A stretch of 42,278 nucleotides of DNA from an uncultured Ruminococcus sp. (GTDB lineage: Bacteria > Bacillota > Clostridia > Lachnospirales > Lachnospiraceae): the NCBI GenBank assembly GCA_904377845.1, contig CAJFGR010000023.1, forward strand, positions 1-42,278, in the 5' to 3' direction. Both the position numbers and the translations under genes were made by a program. Of the stretch, positions 7,435-15,034 are shown one piece after another (within the stretch, counting starts at the first letter, position 1; every line of letters begins with the position of its first letter). The notes under the pieces are model-generated. The model did not search any database and was not told the DNA's origin. It saw only the letters and a list, made by a program, of their open reading frames with translations.

Positions 7435-7911
7435 ATGTCAGAAAAAAGAAAAGTATCAGATTCGCAGGTGGAAATTGTCCGGCTTGTGCGTCCGAATCAT
7501 CTGAACTCTGCGGGAAGGCTGTTCGGAGGTATGCTCATGCAGTGGCTTGATGAAGCTGCAGGAATGGTAGCGATGCGTCATACGAGAACTAATGTGATAA
7601 CTGCTTCGGTGGATAATCTGAGATTTATCCATGGAGCTTATAATGGAGAGATGATTGTTATAGTCGGGAAAGTGACGTTCGTAGGGCGTACGTCGCTGGA
7701 AGTCAGGCTTGATACTTATGTAGAACATCTTGAGAATGGGATGCGCCATCCGATCAATCGGGCATATTTTACAATGGTGGCTCTGGATGAAAATGATAAA
7801 CCCACACCTGTCCCCGGACTAATCCTTGAGACAGAGGCGGAAAAAGCAGAGTGGGAAGCAGCACAGAAAAGACGGAAAATGAGGATGCGAAGAAAAGAGG
7901 AGGGATTTTAA
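7435..7911 (+). CDS. Acyl-CoA thioesterase, hotdog fold
   Basis: A 158-residue single-hotdog acyl-CoA hydrolase of the YciA/BACH group. It hydrolyses acyl-CoA thioesters in the cytoplasm. The diagnostic N-terminal stretch is RPNHLNSAGRLFGGMLMQWLDEAA with the active-site Asp/Glu, then VTASVDNLRFIHGA-like and GKVTFVGRTSLEV strands. The C-terminus is a basic tail (KRRKMRMRRKE). The start is preceded by GGAGATAAAATT. The inverted-repeat element begins right after its stop codon. The precise chain-length preference cannot be inferred. Confidence 0.85.
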   Translation: MSEKRKVSDSQVEIVRLVRPNHLNSAGRLFGGMLMQWLDEAAGMVAMRHTRTNVITASVDNLRFIHGAYNGEMIVIVGKVTFVGRTSLEVRLDTYVEHLENGMRHPINRAYFTMVALDENDKPTPVPGLILETEAEKAEWEAAQKRRKMRMRRKEEGF

Positions 7912-8155
7912 ATCCCGATTTTTCGTATCGGCTGATGTTACGCACAACATCTGGACACAGACACCTACTGCAGTCTGACTCACGTATCCACAGACAGAGA
8001 AAAAGATTAATACCGGCTCCGGTTACTTGGAGTTATTTCCCTCTACAGTCGCCGTCCTTAATCTTTTTCTCTGTCTGTGGATACGTGAGTCAGTCATTCC
8101 GTATTTAACCACTTTTCAAATGATTTTCTACTCCTGAGCCGGTATGAAAAATCGG
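7912..8155. repeat. About 240-bp inverted-repeat element, copy 1
   Basis: The ends match as inverted repeats: CCGATTTTTCGTATCGGCT at 7916-7934 versus AGCCGGTATGAAAAATCGG near 8137-8155, with one or two differences. Inside is a perfect 35-bp inverted repeat (7976-8010 against 8058-8092) around a 47-bp loop. The central left part (7935-7975) is unrelated to its right counterpart (8093-8136). Copy 2, at the right end of the window, has the fully matching left arm. No protein is encoded. It fits a MITE-like or palindromic intergenic repeat. Confidence 0.8.
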
Positions 8156-8160
8156 AATAA

Positions 8161-8448
8161 TCATTTCTGGTGTTTTTGCAACAGGGAACTGGTCATTTTT
8201 ATAGTCCGGTCAATCTGTTCCTGTTCTTCTTTGCTTTTTCCTTTTTTGAGAATTTCCAGAATCAGGCTTACTTCATCGGGCGAGAAGCGGATCCCCTGTT
8301 TGTTGGCGTTTGTAATCAGCGCCAGCATTATGGGAGCCAGATCACGCCCGGATTTACCTGAGGTCCTCTCGGCCGCCATCCGGATCAGTTCCAGCTTCGC
8401 CGGATCTATATTCTTCATCGCCGGATTGTTCATCCATTCGTTGTCCAT
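8161..8448 (-). CDS. Conserved-looking hypothetical protein, helical
   Basis: A 95-residue mostly helical protein that I cannot assign to a named family. The start is the second ATG (MDNEWMNNP), because an AAAGGAG site sits at proper distance from it and overlaps the first ATG at 8457. Its first 95 bases overlap, in another frame, the 3' end of the gene upstream, so the two are probably translated together. The sequence has no signal peptide, membrane helix or cysteine. Two amphipathic helices (PAKLELIRMAAERT, DEVSLILEILKKGKS) are predicted by eye. Confidence 0.65.
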   Translation of the reverse strand: MDNEWMNNPAMKNIDPAKLELIRMAAERTSGKSGRDLAPIMLALITNANKQGIRFSPDEVSLILEILKKGKSKEEQEQIDRTIKMTSSLLQKHQK

Positions 8449-8935
8449 TGTTTTCATCTCCTTTCTTTGCGCTGTCCGTGGCCTGTGAAAAAATATCGCT
8501 GTACATACGGAACATTTCCTGCTGTTCAGGCGGAAGCATTCCGGAGAGCAGTTCCATGGGATCCGGCGGTGTGCCGGCTCCTTCCGCGATGTTCTGTGCA
8601 GCCTGCATCGTTTCCATAACAGACATCATTTCTTTTATGTTTATGATCGTATCGAGCATAGAAGTTTCTTTCGGTCCGAGGTATGGCCGGAAGCTGTTGA
8701 GTATGTCTGTCGGGGAAAGGGGGCCGTCATCGGGAATCATCTGGGCTCTCAGACCGCCGTTTCGGTTTCGGAAGAGGCGGAGAGCTTCTCTTAATTCCAT
8801 GAATTTGACCATTCCGGCCAGCGTCTGCCGCCCTGATGCAGGGGCATAGGGAATGAGCAGTTTAATTATCTGGAGTTCCGGGGTGGTGACAAGTTCATCA
8901 AAGGGGGTCATTAATCCGGGCAGCTCTTTATCCAT
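8354..8935 (-). CDS. Hypothetical protein with acidic C-terminal tail
   Basis: A 193-residue cytoplasmic protein without a family I recognise. Residues 1-150 are helical and Met/Leu-rich, with PELQIIKLLIPYAPASGRQTLA and a Pro-rich segment GAGTPPDPMELLSGMLPP. Residues 150-193 are a disordered-looking acidic and Gly-rich tail. The ATG at 8935 has AGGAG 11 bases upstream. The tail is encoded across the start of the next gene, an overlap of about 95 bases, which is long for bacteria. The last part of the frame could therefore be less constrained. Confidence 0.6.
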   Translation of the reverse strand: MDKELPGLMTPFDELVTTPELQIIKLLIPYAPASGRQTLAGMVKFMELREALRLFRNRNGGLRAQMIPDDGPLSPTDILNSFRPYLGPKETSMLDTIINIKEMMSVMETMQAAQNIAEGAGTPPDPMELLSGMLPPEQQEMFRMYSDIFSQATDSAKKGDENNGQRMDEQSGDEEYRSGEAGTDPDGGREDLR

Positions 8936-9109
8936 TCCAGAGATACTCCTGCATATAGCGTTGTAAATATATATGTTGATATGGATAGAAATATGAATTC
9001 TGGAAAGGCTTTATTGATGGAACGGGTTATGATTCTGACTGTCTGCTTTGTCAAGATAGTGCGGAATTCATAAAATAATATGGAAACGAAGAGAAAGGAT
9101 GGAACAGAG

Positions 9110-9304
9110 TTGGCAAGAAAGCTGATCATTGATGGAAATGCGGTCTATGAAATTGACGAGGAGTGTATGCTGAAAAATCGTGTGGACGATAGTGAACACA
9201 GCAGAGACGACCACGGGAAGAAAGGAGAGAAAGCCGGATACAAAAGCGAAAGGAAAACTGATCAGACAGATGCAGGAAGAGGACGCAGCGGGAGAATGAG
9301 ATAG
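9110..9304 (+). CDS. Small hypothetical protein, TTG start
   Basis: About 64 residues beginning ARKLIIDGNAVYEIDEECM, followed by a strongly charged, probably disordered tail rich in Lys, Arg and Asp. I choose TTG 9110, because GAAAGGATGG lies nine bases upstream; the ATG at 9080 has no such site. The conserved-looking head (KLIIDGNAVYEIDE) suggests a real gene, and I recall similar heads in Lachnospiraceae small proteins. No function can be offered. Confidence 0.5.
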   Translation: MARKLIIDGNAVYEIDEECMLKNRVDDSEHSRDDHGKKGEKAGYKSERKTDQTDAGRGRSGRMR

Positions 9305-9329
9305 AGAGATACAGTGCTAATATAATTAA

Positions 9330-9357
9330 GCGCCTGCCCCGGCATCGGGGCAGGCGC
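9330..9357 (-). terminator. Perfect 12-bp GC-rich hairpin
   Basis: GCGCCTGCCCCG (9330-9341) pairs perfectly with CGGGGCAGGCGC (9346-9357) around GCAT. It lies between converging genes. The minus strand continues as TTAATTATATT, so it most likely terminates the Cys-rich gene, and may work for both sides. Confidence 0.65.
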
Positions 9358-9395
9358 TGTGAGTTTAGAAATCAATATCCGGTTGTGTTTTCTGA

Positions 9396-9608
9396 TCAGC
9401 AGCCGCAGCCGTTATTGCCAAATCCGCCGCAGCAGCAGAGAAGCAGGATGATCCACAGGCAGCTGTCATTTCCGCAGCCGTTTCCGCTGAAACCGTTTCC
9501 GCCGCATCCGCCACAGCAGCAGAGCAGAAGAATGATCCACAGACAAGAAGACATTCCGTTGCCGTTGTCGCATCCACATCCACAGTTTGTAGCAGTTAAA
9601 TCACTCAT
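9396..9608 (-). CDS. Cys/Gly-rich small protein with internal duplication (chorion-class high-cysteine type)
   Basis: A 70-residue protein with two near-identical units, SCLWIILLLCCCGGCGGNGF and SCLWIILLLCCCGGFGNNGC, each a short hydrophobic stretch ending in CCCGG. It is preceded by MSDLTATNCGCGCDNGNG. GGAGGATTTAAC before the ATG is a good binding site. Such proteins are commonly annotated 'chorion class high-cysteine protein' in Lachnospiraceae. A role in a spore or cell-surface layer is suggested by analogy to small Gly-rich spore proteins, but is not shown here. Confidence 0.75.
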   Translation of the reverse strand: MSDLTATNCGCGCDNGNGMSSCLWIILLLCCCGGCGGNGFSGNGCGNDSCLWIILLLCCCGGFGNNGCGC

Positions 9609-9695
9609 GTTAAATCCTCCAGTTGGGTTATTATTTACAGTTCTATATTATGCAGACGCCGGGAAAGTGTGCTTCAGGTACGAAGGAGATGTTTT

Positions 9696-9731
9696 GTGAA
9701 TATTCTGATTAAAAAGGAACTGTGCGTATAG
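9696..9731 (+). other. Possible 11-codon leader ORF before the subtilase
   Basis: GTG 9696 to TAG 9729-9731 encodes VNILIKKELCV. It is preceded by a strong GAAGGAG site at proper spacing. The subtilase ATG lies four bases after the TAG and has no good binding site of its own, so translational coupling through this mini-ORF is plausible. Confidence 0.35.
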
Positions 9732-9735
9732 CATT

Positions 9736-10644
9736 ATGAAATGGGTAAAACAATCAGTTGGATATTGGTGTGAAGATATACAGAAACTAAGGTGTCTGGG
9801 AAAAGGTATCTGTGCCGCGATAATGGATACAGGAGTTTCCGGACACCCTGATCTGAGGGGCCGTATCGTCGATTTTAAGGATTTTACGGGCGGACCGTCG
9901 GTGCGCAGAGATGACAGCGGACACGGCACGCACGTAGCCGGGATACTTGCAGGAGACGGAAGGGTATCCGGAGGAGTTTATGGGGGAATGGCTCCGGAAG
10001 CAGAGCTTCTCATTGGAAAGGTTCTTGACCGTGATGGGAACGGTAATGTCGAGAATGTTCTCAATGGTATCGCCTGGATACTTGAGAACAGGAAAAAGTC
10101 ACGTGTTCGTATCGTCAATATTTCCGTGGGAACGCAGCCGGAACTTGCACAGGAGCAGAAACAGCGTTTCCTGGCAGCTGTAGAGGAACTCTGGGATAAG
10201 GGGCTTGTTGTTGTTGTTTCTGCCGGAAATTACGGCCCCGGAGAGGGAACGGTTGCGGTGCCCGGAAACAGCCGGAAGGTTATTACGGTGGGAGTACCCG
10301 ACACAGAAATACGCTCTGCATCGCGTGGGAAGAGTAATGTAAATTATTCCGGGCGCGGACCTACAGGAGCCTGTGTGGTAAAGCCGGATGTCTTTGCGCC
10401 CGGTACGGGGATTATAAGCTGCAATGCAAGGTACGGCTATCCGGGAGAGCATCCTTATATAATGAAGACAGGTACATCGATGGCTGCACCGGTTGTGTCC
10501 GGAGCAATCGCCTGCCTTCTGTCTAAATATCCGGATATGACGAATGTGGAAGTGAAGCTGAAACTCAGGGACTCATGTGTGAAAAGTCCCGGCACCGGAG
10601 CCGGCTGGGGGCTCCTGAATGTGGAAAAATTGCTGGAAGCATGA
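9736..10644 (+). CDS. Cytoplasmic subtilisin-like serine protease (S8)
   Basis: A 302-residue S8 peptidase with a complete triad: Asp31 in IMDTGVSGHPDL, His63 in SGHGTHVAGI and Ser248 in GTSMAAP; Asn165 in SAGNYG is the oxyanion residue. No signal peptide, membrane helix or clear propeptide is visible, so it is probably an intracellular, AprX- or Isp-like enzyme. The start lacks a nearby Shine-Dalgarno; the 11-codon frame ending just before it may drive its translation. It sits between the Cys-rich protein and ylxM-ffh. Its target is unknown. Confidence 0.85.
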   Translation: MKWVKQSVGYWCEDIQKLRCLGKGICAAIMDTGVSGHPDLRGRIVDFKDFTGGPSVRRDDSGHGTHVAGILAGDGRVSGGVYGGMAPEAELLIGKVLDRDGNGNVENVLNGIAWILENRKKSRVRIVNISVGTQPELAQEQKQRFLAAVEELWDKGLVVVVSAGNYGPGEGTVAVPGNSRKVITVGVPDTEIRSASRGKSNVNYSGRGPTGACVVKPDVFAPGTGIISCNARYGYPGEHPYIMKTGTSMAAPVVSGAIACLLSKYPDMTNVEVKLKLRDSCVKSPGTGAGWGLLNVEKLLEA

Positions 10645-10660
10645 AAAAAGAGATTATAAA

Positions 10661-10706
10661 CTGTCAAGAAAAAAACCTTGACAGAGTTATTTCTTTCATG
10701 TATTAT
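10661..10706 (+). promoter_or_regulatory. ylxM-ffh promoter with inverted repeat over the -35 box
   Basis: TTGACA (10678-10683), a 17-base spacer and TATTAT (10701-10706). CTGTCAAG (10661-10668) and CTTGACAG (10677-10684) form a perfect 8-bp inverted repeat that includes the -35 box. It could be an operator or a weak terminator stem for the subtilase gene. Confidence 0.7.
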
Positions 10707-10722
10707 AGCAAAGGTGACTGTG

Positions 10723-11073
10723 ATGAATAAGATTTTAGAGCAGGCTTTATTATATGATTTTTACGGTGAACTTCTCACCACACATCAGAAAGAGGTTTAT
10801 GAACAGTTCATTCTTGATGATCTTTCTCTGAGTGAGATCGCGGAGAGTGCGGGTATCAGCCGGCAGGGCGTACATGATCTGATCCGGCGGTGTCAGAAGG
10901 CGCTTGAGGGATATGAAAATAAGCTCCATCTGGTGGAAAAGTTCCTCTCAGTGAAAGAAAAGGTCGGACAGATCGACAGTATTCTTGACGAGTGGGAACA
11001 GGAGAAGAAGAACCCGGAGGAGATCGTAAGCCGGATACGGAAGATATCGGATGCGATCATTGAAGAGTTATAG
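10723..11073 (+). CDS. ylxM: YlxM/p13-like SRP-associated HTH protein
   Basis: A 116-residue UPF0122 protein with a sigma-factor-like helix-turn-helix: THQKEVYEQFILDDLSLSEIAESAGISRQGVHDLIRR at about residues 20-56. YlxM family members are encoded next to ffh and are linked to the signal recognition particle. ATG 10723 is chosen because AAAGGTGA lies just before it; the frame opens earlier at 10678 inside the promoter. ffh begins 13 bases after the stop, so they form an operon. Confidence 0.88.
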   Translation: MNKILEQALLYDFYGELLTTHQKEVYEQFILDDLSLSEIAESAGISRQGVHDLIRRCQKALEGYENKLHLVEKFLSVKEKVGQIDSILDEWEQEKKNPEEIVSRIRKISDAIIEEL

Positions 11074-11086
11074 AGGGATAATATAA

Positions 11087-12448
11087 ATGGCATTTGACAG
11101 TTTAACTGAAAAACTACAGAATGTATTCAAAAACCTGCGCAGTAAGGGAAGGCTGACAGAAGACGATGTGAAATCCGCACTGAAAGAAGTTAAAATGGCT
11201 CTTCTCGAGGCGGATGTCAATTTCAAGGTTGTAAAAGGCTTTATCAAGGATGTGCAGGAGCGCGCTATCGGACAGGACGTGATGAACGGACTGAATCCCG
11301 GCCAGATGGTAATCAAGATTGTAAATGAAGAACTGATTAAACTGATGGGGTCCGAGACGACAGAGATCAAGCTTCAGCCGGGAAGTGCAATGACTGTTAT
11401 TATGATGGCAGGTCTTCAGGGCGCAGGTAAGACGACAACCACTGCAAAGCTGGCGGGAAAGTTTAAATTAAAAGGAAAGAAACCGCTTCTCGTGGCGTGT
11501 GATGTCTACCGTCCCGCAGCTATCAAACAGCTGCAGATCAATGGTGAAAAGCAGGGCGTGGAAGTATTTTCTATGGGAGATAAGAACCGCCCGGCTGATA
11601 TCGCAAAAGCAGCAGTGCGGCACGCGGAGAAGAACGGAAACAATATCGTGATTCTCGATACGGCCGGACGTCTTCATATTGATGAGGACATGATGGCGGA
11701 ACTTCAGGAAATTAAAGAAGCAGTGGAAGTACACCAGACTATTCTTGTTGTGGATGCCATGACAGGACAGGATGCGGTGAATGTAGCCGGGACTTTTAAC
11801 GACAAAATCGGGATCGACGGTGTTATTGTCACTAAGCTGGACGGTGACACCAGAGGCGGTGCCGCGCTTTCCATCAAGGCGGTAACAGGATGCCCGATTC
11901 TGTATGTGGGAATGGGAGAGAAGCTTTCGGATCTGGAGCAGTTCTATCCGGATAGAATGGCGTCACGAATTCTCGGAATGGGAGATGTTCTCACACTGAT
12001 TGAGAAGGCAGGCGCTGAACTGGATGAAGCGAAAGCCATTAAGATGGCCGACAAGATGAAGAAAGCCCAGTTTGATTTTAATGATTACCTGGACAGCATG
12101 GAACAGATGCGGAAGATGGGCGGCCTGTCCAGCATTATGAGTATGATGCCGGGACTTGGAGCGCTGGGCGGCAAAGGCAAGATGCCTGACCTCGATTCTG
12201 AGGAAAATGAAAAGAAGATGGCGAGGATGGAGGCAATGATCCATTCCATGACTCCGGAGGAACGCAGCAATCCTGATCTTCTGAATCCGTCGAGAAAGCA
12301 TCGCATTGCGCGGGGCGCAGGAGTTGATATCGCAGAAGTCAACCGTATGGTAAAACAGTTCAATGAATCCAGGAAAATGATGAAGAAACTTCCCGGAATG
12401 ATGGGCGGCAAAGGTGGCAAAAGGGGCAGATTCAAACTTCCCTTTTAA
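11087..12448 (+). CDS. ffh: Signal recognition particle GTPase Ffh (SRP54)
   Basis: The 453-residue protein subunit of SRP, which binds signal sequences and 4.5S RNA and delivers ribosomes to FtsY. Domains in order are the N helical bundle, the G domain (GLQGAGKTTTTAKLAG, DTAGR, TKLDGDTRGGAALS) and the Met-rich M domain from about residue 300. The M domain contains the RNA-binding SRKHRIARGAGVDIAEVNRM and ends GGKGGKRGRFKLPF. Length is standard. Cotranscribed with ylxM. Confidence 0.97.
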   Translation: MAFDSLTEKLQNVFKNLRSKGRLTEDDVKSALKEVKMALLEADVNFKVVKGFIKDVQERAIGQDVMNGLNPGQMVIKIVNEELIKLMGSETTEIKLQPGSAMTVIMMAGLQGAGKTTTTAKLAGKFKLKGKKPLLVACDVYRPAAIKQLQINGEKQGVEVFSMGDKNRPADIAKAAVRHAEKNGNNIVILDTAGRLHIDEDMMAELQEIKEAVEVHQTILVVDAMTGQDAVNVAGTFNDKIGIDGVIVTKLDGDTRGGAALSIKAVTGCPILYVGMGEKLSDLEQFYPDRMASRILGMGDVLTLIEKAGAELDEAKAIKMADKMKKAQFDFNDYLDSMEQMRKMGGLSSIMSMMPGLGALGGKGKMPDLDSEENEKKMARMEAMIHSMTPEERSNPDLLNPSRKHRIARGAGVDIAEVNRMVKQFNESRKMMKKLPGMMGGKGGKRGRFKLPF

Positions 12449-12544
12449 CACATAGATCATGCCGGAGGCGGCCGGCTGCATACGCGGCGGGGCTGACGGC
12501 AGCAGCAACAAACAATAAGAAAAATAAATTAAGAGGTGAAAGAA

Positions 12545-12790
12545 ATGGCAGTAAAGATCAGATTAAGAAGAATGGGACAGAAGAAGGCTCCTTTTTATAG
12601 AATCGTTGTAGCTGATTCAAGGTCCCCGAGAGATGGAAGATTTATCGAGGAGATCGGAACATACGATCCGAACTGTGATCCGAGCGCAATCAAAGTTGAT
12701 GAGGAAGCAGCTAAGAAATGGCTCAACAACGGTGCTCAGCCGACAGAAGTTGTAGGAAAGATCTTCAAGGCAGCAGGTATTGAGAAATAA
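12545..12790 (+). CDS. rpsP: 30S ribosomal protein S16
   Basis: The 81-residue bS16 protein of the small ribosomal subunit: [26 protein letters not shown] pattern, then [15 protein letters not shown] and the C-terminal [19 protein letters not shown]. The start at ATG 12545 follows AGAGGTGAAAGAA; the in-frame GTG at 12536 is part of that site. It opens the classic rpsP-khpA-rimM-trmD-rplS cluster. Confidence 0.97.
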   Translation: MAVKIRLRRMGQKKAPFYRIVVADSRSPRDGRFIEEIGTYDPNCDPSAIKVDEEAAKKWLNNGAQPTEVVGKIFKAAGIEK

Positions 12791-12816
12791 GTTGACTTCG
12801 CGGAGGTGCGGGTACG

Positions 12817-13044
12817 ATGAAAGAATTAGTTGAAGTTATCGCAAAAGCACTGGTAGACCATCCGGAAGAAGTCTCTGTAAATGAGAAGAAGGAAGGACGC
12901 ACCACGGTGCTCGAACTTCATGTCGCAGACGGCGATATGGGAAAAGTGATCGGCAAACAGGGCCGTATCGCAAAAGCAATCCGCTCCGTAGTAAAGGCGG
13001 CAGCGGCAAAGGAAGACAAGAGAGTCGTTGTCGATATTGTATAA
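12817..13044 (+). CDS. khpA: KH-domain RNA-binding protein KhpA
   Basis: A 75-residue single KH domain protein (YlqC/KhpA). The RNA-binding GxxG loop is visible in GKVIGKQGRIAKAIR. KhpA works with KhpB in binding RNA and is linked to cell elongation in other Firmicutes. The start follows GCGGAGGTGCGGGTACG. Position between rpsP and rimM is the conserved one. Confidence 0.93.
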   Translation: MKELVEVIAKALVDHPEEVSVNEKKEGRTTVLELHVADGDMGKVIGKQGRIAKAIRSVVKAAAAKEDKRVVVDIV

Positions 13045-13063
13045 AGAATATCGAAGCAAGCAG

Positions 13064-13110
13064 GAAAGAGGGACAGTTTTCCGGAACGGAGAGTCTGCCC
13101 CTTTCTTTTT
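13064..13110 (+). terminator. Hairpin with T-run between khpA and rimM
   Basis: GAAAGAGGGACAG (13064-13076) pairs with CTGCCCCTTTC (13095-13105) with small bulges, followed by TTTTT. It would terminate or attenuate transcription from rpsP-khpA before rimM-trmD. Confidence 0.6.
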
Positions 13111-13137
13111 CCTGAATATAGAAAGGAAGCAGAAGAA

Positions 13138-13641
13138 ATGGAAGAGTTTCTTCAAGTGGGAGTTATTTCTTCAACACACGGAATTCGTGGTGAAGTAAAA
13201 GTGTTCCCTACAACGGACGATCCCGCCCGTTTTAAGAAATTGAAAAATGTGCTTCTGGACACCGGGAGAGAGAGGCTTGAGCTGGAGGTACAGTCCGTAA
13301 AGTTTTTCAAGCAGTTTGTCATCGTGAAATTCAGAGGTATTGACAATATAAATGATATTGAGAAATATAAGGGAAAGAGTCTTCTGGTGCCGAGGGAAGA
13401 TGCGGTGGAACTCGGGGAAGACGAGTATTATATCGCAGATCTTATGGGCATGGAAGTGTTTACCGAAGAAGGCAGATTCGGTGTGCTCAAGGATGTCATG
13501 GAGACCGGGGCGAATGAAGTTTACATCATTGATTCGGATGAACACGGGGAAGTGCTTGTCCCTGCAATACACGACTGTATACTGGATGTGAATATTGAGG
13601 AGAAAGTCATGAAGATCCGCCTTCTTGACGGACTGGTATGA
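13138..13641 (+). CDS. rimM: Ribosome maturation factor RimM
   Basis: A 167-residue 16S rRNA processing factor that binds S19 and helps mature the 30S head. An N-terminal barrel ([26 protein letters not shown]) is followed by the PRC-barrel domain ([32 protein letters not shown]). The start follows GAAAGGAAGCAGAAGAA. Standard gene order before trmD; the trmD start lies 14 bases after its stop. Confidence 0.95.
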   Translation: MEEFLQVGVISSTHGIRGEVKVFPTTDDPARFKKLKNVLLDTGRERLELEVQSVKFFKQFVIVKFRGIDNINDIEKYKGKSLLVPREDAVELGEDEYYIADLMGMEVFTEEGRFGVLKDVMETGANEVYIIDSDEHGEVLVPAIHDCILDVNIEEKVMKIRLLDGLV

Positions 13642-13654
13642 GGAGAAGCAGACG

Positions 13655-14494
13655 ATGAACTTTCATATACTTACATTATTTCCTGAAATGGTATTGAACG
13701 GACTGAATACGAGCATAATCGGCAGAGCCGTCAATGCAGGATTTCTGTCCATCGAGGCGGTGAATATACGCGATTATGCTTTCAACAAGCATCAGAGTGT
13801 TGATGATTATCCTTACGGAGGCGGAGCGGGGATGCTTATGCAGGCGGAACCTGTGTATCTGGCACACGAAGCTGTTGCGGAGAAGATACTTGCCCGTACA
13901 GATACGGCAGACTGCCGGGAGGATCAGGAGTCAGCGGCGGCAGTCGGCGCAGGCATGGCGACCGCGAATGAAGGTAAGCTCAGCAGAAGAATCCGTACAG
14001 TCTATCTCTCGCCTCAGGGCAGAGTATTTGATCAGAAAATGGCGGAAGACCTGGCGAAGGAGGATGATCTGATTCTGCTCTGCGGACATTATGAAGGAAT
14101 TGATGAGCGTGTTCTTGAAGAGATTGTGACAGATTATGTATCCATCGGCGATTATGTGCTTACGGGCGGAGAACTTCCGGCGATGGTTATGGTTGATGCT
14201 ATTTCCAGACTCGTTCCCGGCGTGCTTCACAATGATGTGTCCGCGGAATTTGAGTCTTTTCAGGACAACCTGCTGGAATATCCGCAGTATTCCCGTCCGG
14301 AGGAATGGCATGGGAAGAAAGTCCCGCCGGTGCTTCTGTCAGGACACCATGCAAATATCGAAAAGTGGCGCAGAGAGCAGTCGATTATCCGGACCTATGA
14401 GAGACGTCCGGATCTGCTGGATAAATGCGAGCTCACGGAGAAAGAGAAAAAATGGTTCCGGGAATGGCTGGAAGAAAAAAATGAAATCCACTGA
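13655..14494 (+). CDS. trmD: tRNA (guanine-N1-)-methyltransferase TrmD
   Basis: A 279-residue SPOUT methyltransferase that makes m1G37 in tRNAs to prevent frameshifting. Visible are [50 protein letters not shown] and the knot motif [16 protein letters not shown]. Start ATG 13655 has GGAGAAGCAGACG upstream; the frame opens earlier at 13625 inside rimM. Between HEAVAEKIL and RTVYLSPQG lies a low-complexity Ala/Asp/Glu-rich insertion of about 30-40 residues, which makes it longer than the usual ~240-255. Confidence 0.95.
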   Translation: MNFHILTLFPEMVLNGLNTSIIGRAVNAGFLSIEAVNIRDYAFNKHQSVDDYPYGGGAGMLMQAEPVYLAHEAVAEKILARTDTADCREDQESAAAVGAGMATANEGKLSRRIRTVYLSPQGRVFDQKMAEDLAKEDDLILLCGHYEGIDERVLEEIVTDYVSIGDYVLTGGELPAMVMVDAISRLVPGVLHNDVSAEFESFQDNLLEYPQYSRPEEWHGKKVPPVLLSGHHANIEKWRREQSIIRTYERRPDLLDKCELTEKEKKWFREWLEEKNEIH

Positions 14495-14502
14495 AATGGT
14501 AC

Positions 14503-14531
14503 TTGAAAATCCTGTAGAAATATGGTAAACT
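14503..14531 (+). promoter_or_regulatory. rplS promoter
   Basis: TTGAAA (14503-14508), a 17-base spacer and TAAACT (14526-14531), giving rplS its own transcript with a leader of about 75 bases. Confidence 0.65.
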
Positions 14532-14536
14532 ACAAC

Positions 14537-14602
14537 AGTTGTGAAAAGAAGAGCGATGGTCCTCTGGCACAAATCAGTGTTAAGAACGTCAAATATTAAG
14601 GA
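14537..14602 (+). promoter_or_regulatory. Candidate L19 leader
   Basis: The untranslated leader before rplS is in the position of the Rfam L19 leader, an autogenous control element of Firmicutes. It carries short complementary segments around GCGATGGTCCTCTGGCAC and CAGTGTTAAGAACGTC. I cannot run a covariance model, so identity rests on position and general appearance. Confidence 0.35.
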
Positions 14603-14613
14603 GGTCACACAAA

Positions 14614-14961
14614 ATGAACGAAATTATTAAGAAGATTGAAGCAGAGCAGTTAAAAGAGAATGTACCGGAGTTTCATGTCGGCGATACAGTAAGAGTACAC
14701 GCTAAGATCAAAGAGGGTAACCGCGAAAGAATCCAGGTATTCGAGGGAACAGTCCTGAAGAAACAGGGCGGCGGCGCGAGAGCTACTTTTACAGTAAGAA
14801 AGACATCCAACGGAATCGGAGTAGAGAAGACATGGCCGATTCACTCACCGCACGTTGAAAAGGTAGAGGTTGTACGCAGAGGTAAAGTAAGAAGAGCAAA
14901 ACTGAACTACTTAAGAAAACGCGTTGGAAAAGCTGCAAAGGTAAAAGAATTAGTAAAATAG
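14614..14961 (+). CDS. rplS: 50S ribosomal protein L19
   Basis: The 115-residue bL19 protein at the 30S-50S interface. [20 protein letters not shown], the FEGTVLKK segment, [17 protein letters not shown] and the basic C-terminus are typical. A strong TAAGGAGG precedes the ATG. It is followed by an intrinsic terminator, closing the translation cluster. Confidence 0.97.
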   Translation: MNEIIKKIEAEQLKENVPEFHVGDTVRVHAKIKEGNRERIQVFEGTVLKKQGGGARATFTVRKTSNGIGVEKTWPIHSPHVEKVEVVRRGKVRRAKLNYLRKRVGKAAKVKELVK

Positions 14962-14972
14962 TAACCATGAGA

Positions 14973-15006
14973 GGGACAATTACAGAACTGTATATTGTCC
15001 CTTTTT
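14973..15006 (+). terminator. rplS terminator
   Basis: GGGACAAT (14973-14980) and ATTGTCCC (14994-15001), with an inner TACAG-AA-CTGTA stem, followed by TTTTT. Confidence 0.85.
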
Positions 15007-15034
15007 GAATATCGGGAGCTGATCTGGAGGGAGT

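Noticed and set aside
7912-8155. CRISPR array or group II intron
   Set aside because: There is one palindromic unit, not regularly spaced direct repeats, and no intron domain V or reverse transcriptase. No CRISPR array was seen in the window.
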